This document shows positions 1-6,251 of a stretch of DNA of 13,393 bases, piece by piece. This DNA is from Alphaproteobacteria bacterium UBA6411 (GTDB lineage Bacteria; Pseudomonadota; Alphaproteobacteria; CAAGCB01; CAG-977). Location: contig DJPN01000009.1 in assembly GCA_002438565.1 (NCBI GenBank), positions 1-13,393 on the forward strand. The letters run 5' to 3'. The notes under the pieces are model-generated. The model was not told where the DNA came from. It searched no databases and saw only the letters and a program-made list of their open reading frames with translations. Position 1 is the first letter of the stretch. Each line of letters starts with the position of its first letter. The translations under genes and the position numbers were made by a program.

Positions 1-202
1 TTGTCGCCGCGTGTTTGTCCGCTGCGGCCTTGTGCTCTCCGCCTATCGTCGGCGCCGAAAAGATGTCGTCCTCTCCCAGCCCAAGTTTCGCGCTCTTCGC
101 AAGAATGAACGATGCGGAATCATCTAGGTAAGTCGTAGTTTTCGCCGACGTTATCGTCGGCGTCATACAGGCCAATAAGGCTAAAGTAAGTATCTTTTTC
201 AT
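1..202 (-). CDS. Exported protein of unknown function, 3' end cut by window edge
   Basis: An ATG at 200-202 on the minus strand opens a frame that stays open to the window edge (67 codons seen). The start is supported by an AAGGGG ribosome binding site a few bases upstream. The first 20 residues (MKKILTLALLACMTPTITSA) form a typical Sec signal peptide with a plausible cleavage after TSA, so the product is probably periplasmic or secreted. Cys12 lies inside the hydrophobic core and does not sit in a convincing lipobox. The visible mature part is small, polar and charged (KTTTYLDDSASF, then GLGEDDIF), and I recognise no domain in it. It lies downstream of ettA on the same strand but behind a terminator, so it is probably a separate transcription unit. 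Confidence 0.6.
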   Translation of the reverse strand, partial: MKKILTLALLACMTPTITSAKTTTYLDDSASFILAKSAKLGLGEDDIFSAPTIGGEHKAAADKHAAT

Positions 203-242
203 TGTTGTACCCCTTTATAATAACCGTTGAACACTTAAGTCT

Positions 243-271
243 ATTTTTACTGTATCATTCAAATGTGGCAA
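243..271 (-). promoter_or_regulatory. Possible promoter of the left-edge exported protein
   Basis: On the minus strand a TTGCCA box (266-271) is followed after 16-17 nt by a weak -10-like AAAAAT/TAAAAA (243-249). Transcription would start near 236, about 35 nt before the ATG at 202. The -35 box lies inside one copy of the 20-nt direct repeat. The -10 match is poor, so this is only a candidate. Confidence 0.3.
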
Positions 272-393
272 AAATATGGCGCGGAAACATTTTTTGAACA
301 CATTTTTTACAATGCATTGAAAATAAAGAAAAAAACAGCAAAAAAGCCGGATGTTTTCATGCCGTTTTTTGTGAAATGTGGCAGAAATAAGGC
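261..393. repeat. Pair of 20-nt imperfect direct repeats in the spacer
   Basis: AAATGTGGCAAAAATATGGC at 261-280 and AAATGTGGCAGAAATAAGGC at 374-393 agree at 18 of 20 positions and are 113 nt apart. They flank an AT-rich stretch that also holds the 10-nt palindrome CAATGCATTG (310-319). The 268-bp spacer (203-470) between ettA and the left-edge gene contains no supportable gene. The repeats could be binding sites for a regulator of the left-edge gene or remnants of a small duplication. The identity is directly visible; the role is inference. Confidence 0.45.
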
Positions 394-410
394 AATTTGA
401 AATCAATCTA

Positions 411-441
411 AACAAAAGACGCGCCCTTTTGACGGGGCGCG
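411..441 (-). terminator. Rho-independent terminator of ettA
   Basis: Read on the minus strand, a 7-bp GC-only stem (CGCGCCC at 420-426 paired with GGGCGCG at 435-441, 8-nt loop) begins about 30 nt after the ettA stop codon. It is followed by TCTTTTGTT. The stem strength, T-rich tail and position directly downstream of the gene fit an intrinsic terminator. Confidence 0.8.
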
Positions 442-470
442 CCTGTTTCCGGTTAAGCGGCAGGCCGCTG

Positions 471-2153
471 TTATTTTCTGACCAGCGGTTTGTATTTGAC
501 ACGGTGGGGCTGGTCGGCCTGTTCGCCCAAACGGCGTTTTTTGTCGGCTTCATATTCCTCGAAATTCCCCTCGAACCATTCGACGTGGCTGTCGCCCTCG
601 AACGCCAGAATGTGCGTCGCGATGCGGTCAAGAAACCAGCGGTCATGGGATGTAACGACGGCGCATCCGGGGAAAGCCAGCAACGCCTTTTCCAAAGCGC
701 GCAAGGTGTCCACGTCCAAATCGTTCGTCGGTTCGTCCAGCAAAATGACGTTCGCGCCCGATTTCAGCATTTTCGCCATGTGAACGCGGTTGCGTTCGCC
801 GCCCGACAGCAGGCCGACTTTCTTCTGCTGATCGGGGCCTTTGAAGTTGAACTGTCCGACGTAAGCGCGCGACGGGACTTTGCGCTTGCCCAGCATGATT
901 TCGTCGTTGCCGCCGGAGATTTCCTCCCACACCGTTTTGTTGTCGTCCAGCGCGTCGCGGCTTTGGTCGACATAGCCCAACTGCACGGTGTCGCCGATTC
1001 TGAAATCGCCCGAATCGGGTTTTTCCTGTCCCGTAATCATTTTCATCAGCGTCGTTTTGCCCGTGCCGTTCGCGCCGATGACGCCGACAATGCCGCCGGG
1101 GGGCAGTTTGAAGCTTAAATCGTCAATCAGCAGGCGGTCGCCGAAGCCTTTGCAGATGTTTTTGGCTTCAATGACCAAATCGCCCAAACGCGGGCAGGGC
1201 GGAATGACGATTTGCGCGGTTTCGAGCGTTTGCTTGTCAGCCTCGGCCACCAAAGCGTCAAACGCTTGGATACGCGCTTTGCTTTTGGCCTGGCGGGCGC
1301 GGGGGCTTTGGCGAATCCATTCCAATTCCTCTTTAATCGTGCGCTGGCGGGCGGATTCCTCTTTGGCTTCCTGTTCCAGACGTTTTTCCTTTTGTTCCAG
1401 CCATGACGAGTAGTTGCCCTCGTACGGGATGCCTTCGCCGCGGTCAAGCTCCAGAATCCAGCCTGTTACGTTGTCAAGGAAGTAGCGGTCGTGGGTAACC
1501 ATGACGACCGTTCCTTCGTAATCGTGCAGATGCTGCTGCAGCCAAGCGACGGATTCCGCGTCCAAGTGGTTGGTCGGTTCGTCCAGCAGCAGCAAATCGG
1601 GCTTGCTGAGCAGCAGGCGGCACAGCGCGACGCGGCGTTTTTCGCCGCCCGACAGTTTTGTTACGTCGGCGTCGGCGGGCGGACAGCGCAGGGCGTCCAT
1701 CGCGATTTCAACCGTGCGTTCCAAATCCCAGCCGTTCGCGGCATCGATTTTTTCCTGCAGTTCGCCTTGTTCGGCAATCAAGGCGTTCATTTCGTCGTCG
1801 GTCATTTCTTCGGCGAATTTGGCGGATATTTCCTCGAACCGTTTTAAGTGGTCGCGCACCGCGCCGCAACCGTCCATAATGTTTTCGATGACGTTTTTGT
1901 TCGGGTCAAGCTGCGGTTCCTGCGGCAGGTAGCCGACGGATGCGCCTTCGGCCGCCCAAGCTTCGCCGTTGAATTCGGTTTCGATGCCCGCCATAATCTT
2001 TAACAAAGTGGATTTGCCCGCGCCATTCGGCCCCAAAACGCCGATTTTCGCGCCGGGGAAAAACGACAGCCAGATGTTGTTCAAAACCCGCTTTCCGCCG
2101 GGGTAGGTTTTGGACAAGTTTTTCATGACATAGATGTATTGATAAGCGACCAT
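471..2153 (-). CDS. ettA: ABC-F translation factor EttA (energy-dependent translational throttle)
   Basis: This is a 560-aa protein with two ABC ATPase domains and no membrane segment, close to the usual EttA length of about 555. Domain 1 has Walker A GPNGAGKST (41-49), signature LSGGEKR (167-173) and Walker B/D-loop LLLLDEPTNHLD (187-198). Domain 2 has GANGTGKTT (360-368), LSGGER (449-454) and DEPTNDLD (473-480). The insertion around residues 95-140 corresponds to the EttA arm. The charged linker at about 245-310 corresponds to the P-site tRNA interaction motif. Known members bind the ribosomal E site and gate the first steps of elongation according to the ATP/ADP ratio. The ATG at 2153 is preceded by AAGGA at a good distance. 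The gene starts 37 nt after the Sel1 lipoprotein gene with no terminator between them, so the two may share a transcript. Confidence 0.95.
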   Translation of the reverse strand: MVAYQYIYVMKNLSKTYPGGKRVLNNIWLSFFPGAKIGVLGPNGAGKSTLLKIMAGIETEFNGEAWAAEGASVGYLPQEPQLDPNKNVIENIMDGCGAVRDHLKRFEEISAKFAEEMTDDEMNALIAEQGELQEKIDAANGWDLERTVEIAMDALRCPPADADVTKLSGGEKRRVALCRLLLSKPDLLLLDEPTNHLDAESVAWLQQHLHDYEGTVVMVTHDRYFLDNVTGWILELDRGEGIPYEGNYSSWLEQKEKRLEQEAKEESARQRTIKEELEWIRQSPRARQAKSKARIQAFDALVAEADKQTLETAQIVIPPCPRLGDLVIEAKNICKGFGDRLLIDDLSFKLPPGGIVGVIGANGTGKTTLMKMITGQEKPDSGDFRIGDTVQLGYVDQSRDALDDNKTVWEEISGGNDEIMLGKRKVPSRAYVGQFNFKGPDQQKKVGLLSGGERNRVHMAKMLKSGANVILLDEPTNDLDVDTLRALEKALLAFPGCAVVTSHDRWFLDRIATHILAFEGDSHVEWFEGNFEEYEADKKRRLGEQADQPHRVKYKPLVRK

Positions 2154-2190
2154 GATGTTTCCTTAAAGCAAAGTCGTGGAGTGAATCGTT

Positions 2191-2721
2191 TCAACGATAG
2201 AAAAACAGCGAATTGTAATTGATGCCGTGATACCTTTGTTCCCGCGGAGCCGGCAGTTTTTCGGCCTTTTCCAGCAAATCGCGCGATTTCAGATACCAGT
2301 GCAGATCGTCCAGTCTGGCTTGATAGGCGGAAGAGCGGGCGGAGATGACCTTGTACCAATGATAGGCGTCAATCGGATTGTACAGCGGCTGGTACTGTTC
2401 CGAATACAAGAACGCCAGCTGTTCCTGCGCCGCGTAATGCCCTTGGTTCGCCGCCATCAGTAAATACTTCTGCGCCAGATAGGAATTGATTTCCCCGATC
2501 AATCCGAAACGGTAAATCAAGCCGACCGTATATTGCGCGTCCATATCGCCCTTTTCCGCTTCGGGAACCAGAAATTCCAACGCCTGGGCGTAATTCGCCC
2601 TTTCAAACGCCGCGCGCCCGCGGTCGACGTCCGTTCGCTCCGCGTCCAAAGTATCGGACGGAAGCAAAACGCACGCGGTCGAAAAAAGCATAAGGGCGCA
2701 AAGGATTAAACGCTTGAACAT
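2191..2721 (-). CDS. Sel1/TPR-like repeat lipoprotein
   Basis: The product has 176 aa. Residues 1-17 (MFKRLILCALMLFSTAC) are a lipoprotein signal peptide with a lipobox-like S-T-A-C, predicting lipidation at Cys17 and a periplasm-facing, membrane-attached protein. Residues about 35-125 show Sel1-type helical repeat character, with A-x-x-x-L, AQYTVGLIY, YLLMAANQGHYAAQEQLAFLY and HWYK segments. Such repeats usually serve protein binding. An in-frame start 47 codons further upstream was rejected because that extension lies inside the preceding gene and has no signal peptide. The start lies 2 nt after the TGA of the toxin-like gene and lacks a strong ribosome binding site, which suggests translational coupling. 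Sel1-repeat lipoproteins are known as immunity proteins for some antibacterial effectors (for example those paired with type VI phospholipases); that role is a hypothesis here. Confidence 0.75.
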   Translation of the reverse strand: MFKRLILCALMLFSTACVLLPSDTLDAERTDVDRGRAAFERANYAQALEFLVPEAEKGDMDAQYTVGLIYRFGLIGEINSYLAQKYLLMAANQGHYAAQEQLAFLYSEQYQPLYNPIDAYHWYKVISARSSAYQARLDDLHWYLKSRDLLEKAEKLPAPREQRYHGINYNSLFFYR

Positions 2722-2723
2722 CG

Positions 2724-3326
2724 TCAGCGCCCCCGCGCGGCGGAAAGAATTTTGGCCAAAACGGGATTGGGGCGCGTTTTGACGCCCAAATCGACGTTGA
2801 CTTCGCTGATATTGTTCAGAATCGAACGGTTTTCCTTGGTGCGTTTGTTCAATTCGTGCCACAGCGCGGTTCTGTCCGCAGAGGTCATGTATGTCGTATC
2901 CAGCAAAACGCGGACGGGTTCTTTTTCCCCCGTTTGTTTGTTGGGATAATCCTTGTCCAGCTGGCGCAAAACCGTTTCCGCGTTGCGCGGGGCGTCAAAC
3001 TGCCATTTGTCCGTTTTCAACGGGGACAAAGGCGTTTTGATGTCGAACGGATGGCCGTCGCCGTCGTAAAAATCAATGTACCCCTCGGCCGGGCGGGTGA
3101 CGGGCCCCGCCACTTTGCCGCTTAAATCAGCTTCGGCCGCGGCCATGGCTTCGCGGATGATTTTCGGCGTCGGATGCCCGCCGTGCGCGGGGTCGATTGT
3201 CAGCGCGTCGAAATCCGGATAGTTCCGATAACGCGCGGGAACATTTTCCAACGTGCGGATTTTTGATTGGAAATCCTGCATTCCGCCGGCATTTTCAACG
3301 CGCGACGGGCGGGGCGAATCCTGCAT
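2724..3326 (-). CDS. Stand-alone polymorphic-toxin-like nuclease domain protein (putative)
   Basis: This 200-aa protein has no signal peptide and no membrane segment. Residues 72-98 (GKVAGPVTRPAEGYIDFYDG, then DGHPFDIKT) follow a pattern I associate with restriction-endonuclease-fold toxin modules at the C-termini of CdiA and other polymorphic toxins: a 'GP.TR' segment, an acidic 'ID..D.DG', then a D-x-K motif (Asp95, Lys97) typical of PD-(D/E)xK metal sites. A later LLDTTYMTSADRTALWHEL (131-149) resembles the 'ILDTTNM' strand-helix segment in such modules. The long secretion N-terminus of true CdiA-type toxins is absent. The ATG at 3326 has AGAGG 6-7 nt upstream. An upstream start at 3425 lacks such a site, and an internal ATG 15 codons in is a weaker alternative. 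It is the first gene of a probable operon with the Sel1 lipoprotein gene. The family assignment is from memory of motif patterns; nuclease activity is inferred. Confidence 0.6.
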   Translation of the reverse strand: MQDSPRPSRVENAGGMQDFQSKIRTLENVPARYRNYPDFDALTIDPAHGGHPTPKIIREAMAAAEADLSGKVAGPVTRPAEGYIDFYDGDGHPFDIKTPLSPLKTDKWQFDAPRNAETVLRQLDKDYPNKQTGEKEPVRVLLDTTYMTSADRTALWHELNKRTKENRSILNNISEVNVDLGVKTRPNPVLAKILSAARGR

Positions 3327-3416
3327 TTCAAACCTCTTTATAAAACAATTTGCCTGTATTTTGAGCCATAAAGCTGCCGATGTCCAGAATTTTATACGGG
3401 GATTTGAACGCGGAGC

Positions 3417-3445
3417 TTGTTTCACGGGGCAAGATTCCCTATATT
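3417..3445 (+). promoter_or_regulatory. Sigma70-type promoter of the bat operon
   Basis: TTGTTT at 3417-3422, a 17-nt spacer and TATATT at 3440-3445 give a start site near 3452, about 20 nt before the batA ATG. The -10 box matches consensus at five of six positions; the -35 box is weaker. The promoter lies in the 146-bp divergent spacer (3327-3472) between the toxin-like gene and batA. I see no clear -35/-10 pair for the minus strand there. Confidence 0.55.
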
Positions 3446-3472
3446 ACGCGTAAAAGACTTTGGGGAGAATTT

Positions 3473-4465
3473 ATGTTTCACTTCGTTGTTCCGCTGATGT
3501 TCGTTTTGTTGCCGCTGCCGTTGCTGATGCGCGCGGTGCTGCCGCGTGCGGAGGATCAGAACGGCGAGGCGCTGAGGGTTCCCTTCTATGCGGCTTTAAA
3601 GGATTTGCCGCGCGGGCGCGGGCTTTCCATAATGGCGAATGCGTCTTTCCGGCGGATTCTGGCGTTCGCCGTTTGGGCGCTGGTCGTATGCGCCGCCGCG
3701 CGTCCCCAATGGGCCGGCGAACCTCAAAAGATTTCATCCGAAGGGCGGAATTTGATGCTGGTGCTGGACGTGTCCGGATCGATGGATGAACCGGATTTCG
3801 TGCTGAACGACCGTCCCGTGCGGCGCTGGGATGCGGTGCAGGCCGTGGCGCGCCGCTTTTTGAAAAAACGCGAAGGCGACCGCGTCGGCGTCGTGCTGTT
3901 TGGCGAACGCGCGTATGTCTATGCGCCGCTGACTTATGACACCGGCACGGTTTCGACTTTGCTGGGGGAGGCCGATGTCGGCATGGCGGGGCGGCAGACG
4001 GCTGTCGGCGACGCTTTGGGACTGGCTTTAAAGAACATGGCCGATCTGCCCGCCAAAAGCAAAGTGGTTGTTCTGTTGTCCGACGGCGTGGCGAACGCGG
4101 GGGTGATGAAGCCTTTGGAGGCTGCGGAAGTCGCCAGAAAAGCGGGGGTTAAAGTCTATACCGTCGGAGCGGGATCGGATACGGTTGAAATGGCGGGGCT
4201 GTTCGGAATGATGCAGATGCCGCGCGGCGACGAAATCGACGAAGAAACGCTGAAAAAAATCGCCGAAATGACCGGCGGCCGGTATTTCCGAGCCAAAAAC
4301 ACGGCGGAACTGGTCGAAATCTATGACGATATCAATGCGTTGGAACCCGTGAAAAACGACGATATTTTCATTCGTCCCGTCAAAGAGCTGTTCTATATCC
4401 CGCTGGCCGCCGCGTTTGCGCTGAGTGTGCTTGGCGCGCTGTCCTTTTTGGTCAAGAGAGGGTAA
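3473..4465 (+). CDS. batA: BatA-like von Willebrand factor A membrane protein
   Basis: The protein has 330 aa. A hydrophobic N-terminus (1-23), a second membrane segment (about 60-76), a VWA domain (about 93-285) and a C-terminal membrane helix (about 309-327) match the BatA/BatB architecture. The VWA metal site (MIDAS) is intact: DVSGS at 99-103, a threonine in GRQTAVGDAL (Thr176) and the aspartate of LLSDG (Asp204). Bat proteins were described from the Bacteroides aerotolerance operon and are thought to form a membrane/periplasmic complex, often with a MoxR AAA+ partner; the substrate is not established. The ATG at 3473 is chosen because GGGGAG precedes it by 5 nt. The longer frame from 3380 would begin upstream of the promoter and lacks such a site. 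Its stop is 4 nt before the next gene. Confidence 0.85.
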   Translation: MFHFVVPLMFVLLPLPLLMRAVLPRAEDQNGEALRVPFYAALKDLPRGRGLSIMANASFRRILAFAVWALVVCAAARPQWAGEPQKISSEGRNLMLVLDVSGSMDEPDFVLNDRPVRRWDAVQAVARRFLKKREGDRVGVVLFGERAYVYAPLTYDTGTVSTLLGEADVGMAGRQTAVGDALGLALKNMADLPAKSKVVVLLSDGVANAGVMKPLEAAEVARKAGVKVYTVGAGSDTVEMAGLFGMMQMPRGDEIDEETLKKIAEMTGGRYFRAKNTAELVEIYDDINALEPVKNDDIFIRPVKELFYIPLAAAFALSVLGALSFLVKRG

Positions 4466-4469
4466 GGCA

Positions 4470-6251
4470 ATGCACTTTTCACGTCCCGAATGGGCTTTGG
4501 CTTTGATTGTTTTTGCGCTGCTTCCTTTGCTGGCGCGCAAAACGCGTTCCGGCGGCGGAGCGTGGAGCAAAATTTGCGACCCGCAGCTGCTGAAAGCTTT
4601 GCTGATTGAAAGTCGGGGAAAAAGCCTTTTCGGGCAGTTGCTGCTGTTAGGTGTTTGCTGGGGATTGGCCGTTTTCGCTCTGACGGGACCCGCTGTGGAA
4701 AAACTGCCTCAGCCGACTTTCAGCAAAGGCGCGGATGTGGTGTATCTGCTGGATGTTTCGCCGCTGATGGGGGCGCGCGATTTAAAGCCGTCGCGCATGG
4801 AGCGCGCGGTGTTCAAGCTGTACGATTTGCTGAAACGCAACGCGGGGGCGCAAAGCGCGCTGGTGCTGTACGCTTCGACGCCTTTTACCGCCGTTCCTCT
4901 GACGCCCGATTTGAAAATGATTGAAAATGTTTTGCCGACCGTGCAGGCGGGGCTGATGGGCGGGACGGTGCCGAATCTTGCGGCAGCTCTGGATGAAGCG
5001 GAGGTCTTGCTGCGGCAGGCCAAGGCTGTCGGCGGGCGGGTTGTCGTGTTGGGGGCGTTTGCGGACGCTTCTGCCGTCAAAGCCGCCAAGCGGCTGAAAG
5101 AAAACGGTTTTACGGTATCCGTTCTGGGAATCGGCACGACAGAGGGCGCGCCCGTTCAGCTGGCGGACGGCAATTTTGCGACCGTCAACGGGCAGGCGGT
5201 TTTGTCAAGTTTGCCCGTCAAAGAGTTGAAGCAAACGGCTGCGGCGGGCGGCGGCGTTTACCGGACGGTTTCGCTGGATGAGGCCGATATTGACGCTTTG
5301 TCAGCCGTCAAGGCCGGACGCGGGTCGTCCGCGGCGGCGGACGGCAAAATCAAAGCCGACGCGTGGAAAGATTTGGGGGCGTATTTCGCCGCGCTGATTT
5401 TGCCGTTTATGGCGTTGGGATTTCGCCGCGGATGGCTGGGCGTTTTGCTTTTCAGCTTGTTCCCCGCGCAGGCGCAGGCGTCTTGGACGGATTTTTGGCA
5501 GCGTGAAGACTATAAAGCCGCCGTCCGCATAACGCAGGGGCAAAAGCCCGAATCCGCCGATGTATTCCAAGACTTCGACTGGAAAGGCGCGGCGCAATAC
5601 AAATCGGAAGATTATCAAGCGGCGGCGGACTCTTTTGCCAAGGGAGACTCTGCGGAAAATCTGTACAATTACGGCAACGCGCTGGCGCATGCGGGAAAAA
5701 TCCAAGACGCAATCAAAGCGTATGCCGCGGCTTTGAAGCAAGACCCGAATCATGCGGACGCCGCTTTCAACAAAAAATATTTGGAAGACCGGCTGAAGCA
5801 AAATCAATCAAACCAAAACCAAAATCAAAAACAAAAGCAGGATAAACAGCAGCAGGGCGCGCAAAATCAATCTCAAGACGCTCAAAATGCTCGGAACGGC
5901 CAAAGCGGGCAGAATCAAAAGCCGCAGCCGCAAAACCAAAACGAACAACGCCAAAACGAACAACGGCAAGGCGAACGGCAGCAAAATGAACAAAACGAAC
6001 AAAGCGGTCAACCGCGGCGGCAGGGGTCGAACGGCGAAAAACAGCCAAGCCGCCCCCGTTCCGCCGAACAGCGCAAAGCCGAAAAAAAGCCGGAAGGCGA
6101 AAAAATCGAAGCGCCCAAATCCGCCGCCGAACAGCGCGAGGAACAAGCCAAACAGGAACAGCGTCAATGGCTGTCCGTCATTGACGACGATCCGTCGGGA
6201 CTGCTGCGTGAACGTATTCGCCGCCACAATTTGAACAGAAGGACAAGATAA
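4470..6251 (+). CDS. batB: BatB-BatC fusion: VWA domain plus periplasmic TPR and Q/N-rich tail
   Basis: This 593-aa protein fuses two Bat functions. Residues 8-22 and 53-72 are membrane segments. The VWA domain spans about 88-285. A hydrophobic stretch at 301-337 ends in a signal-like PAQAQA, placing the rest in the periplasm. A TPR region follows at about 370-440 (NLYNYGNALAHAGKIQDAIK plus YAAALKQDP). A Q/N/K-rich tract (444-514) and a charged tract (515-566) lead to the conserved BatC ending WLSVIDDDPSGLLR (567-580). The MIDAS is degenerate: DVSPL (95-99) in place of DxSxS, and LGAFADAS where LTDG is expected, while the downstream DLKPSRMERA is BatB-like. The ATG at 4470 follows the batA stop by 4 nt and uses the GAGAGGGTAAGG region as binding site. 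The stop overlaps the batD start by 1 nt (TAATG). VWA-TPR fusions of this type are known in other proteobacteria. Confidence 0.87.
   Translation: MHFSRPEWALALIVFALLPLLARKTRSGGGAWSKICDPQLLKALLIESRGKSLFGQLLLLGVCWGLAVFALTGPAVEKLPQPTFSKGADVVYLLDVSPLMGARDLKPSRMERAVFKLYDLLKRNAGAQSALVLYASTPFTAVPLTPDLKMIENVLPTVQAGLMGGTVPNLAAALDEAEVLLRQAKAVGGRVVVLGAFADASAVKAAKRLKENGFTVSVLGIGTTEGAPVQLADGNFATVNGQAVLSSLPVKELKQTAAAGGGVYRTVSLDEADIDALSAVKAGRGSSAAADGKIKADAWKDLGAYFAALILPFMALGFRRGWLGVLLFSLFPAQAQASWTDFWQREDYKAAVRITQGQKPESADVFQDFDWKGAAQYKSEDYQAAADSFAKGDSAENLYNYGNALAHAGKIQDAIKAYAAALKQDPNHADAAFNKKYLEDRLKQNQSNQNQNQKQKQDKQQQGAQNQSQDAQNARNGQSGQNQKPQPQNQNEQRQNEQRQGERQQNEQNEQSGQPRRQGSNGEKQPSRPRSAEQRKAEKKPEGEKIEAPKSAAEQREEQAKQEQRQWLSVIDDDPSGLLRERIRRHNLNRRTR
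5799..6011 (+). repeat. Low-complexity Q/N-coding tract within the batB-batC fusion
   Basis: About 70 codons are dominated by CAA/CAG and AAT/AAC with short recurring units such as AATCAA and AACGAACAACG. The encoded residues 444-514 are mostly Gln, Asn, Lys and Arg. Comparable acidic or Q/N-rich linkers separate the TPR part from the C-terminal motif in BatC proteins. The short repeats could vary in copy number between strains. Confidence 0.7.

Noticed and set aside
266..280. TGGCA-like / GC-like spacing on the plus strand resembling a sigma54 promoter (also at 379-393)
   Set aside because: The -12 element is mismatched in both copies, and the direction points into the 3' end of ettA with no plus-strand gene to drive.
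344..365. Second hairpin with T tract downstream of ettA on the minus strand
   Set aside because: The stem is two 3-bp pieces around a bulge; the hairpin at 420-441 is far better.
378..1118. 246-codon open frame on the plus strand opposite ettA
   Set aside because: It is the antisense shadow of a clear ABC-F gene, with no ribosome binding site and a biased composition.
2185..2198. 5-bp hairpin at the stop codon of the Sel1 lipoprotein gene
   Set aside because: It has no T tract and a weak AT-containing stem, so it is unlikely to end transcription before ettA.
3380..3472. Upstream ATG extending batA by 31 codons
   Set aside because: No ribosome binding site is seen, the added residues are polar before the natural hydrophobic N-terminus, and the best promoter lies inside the extension.
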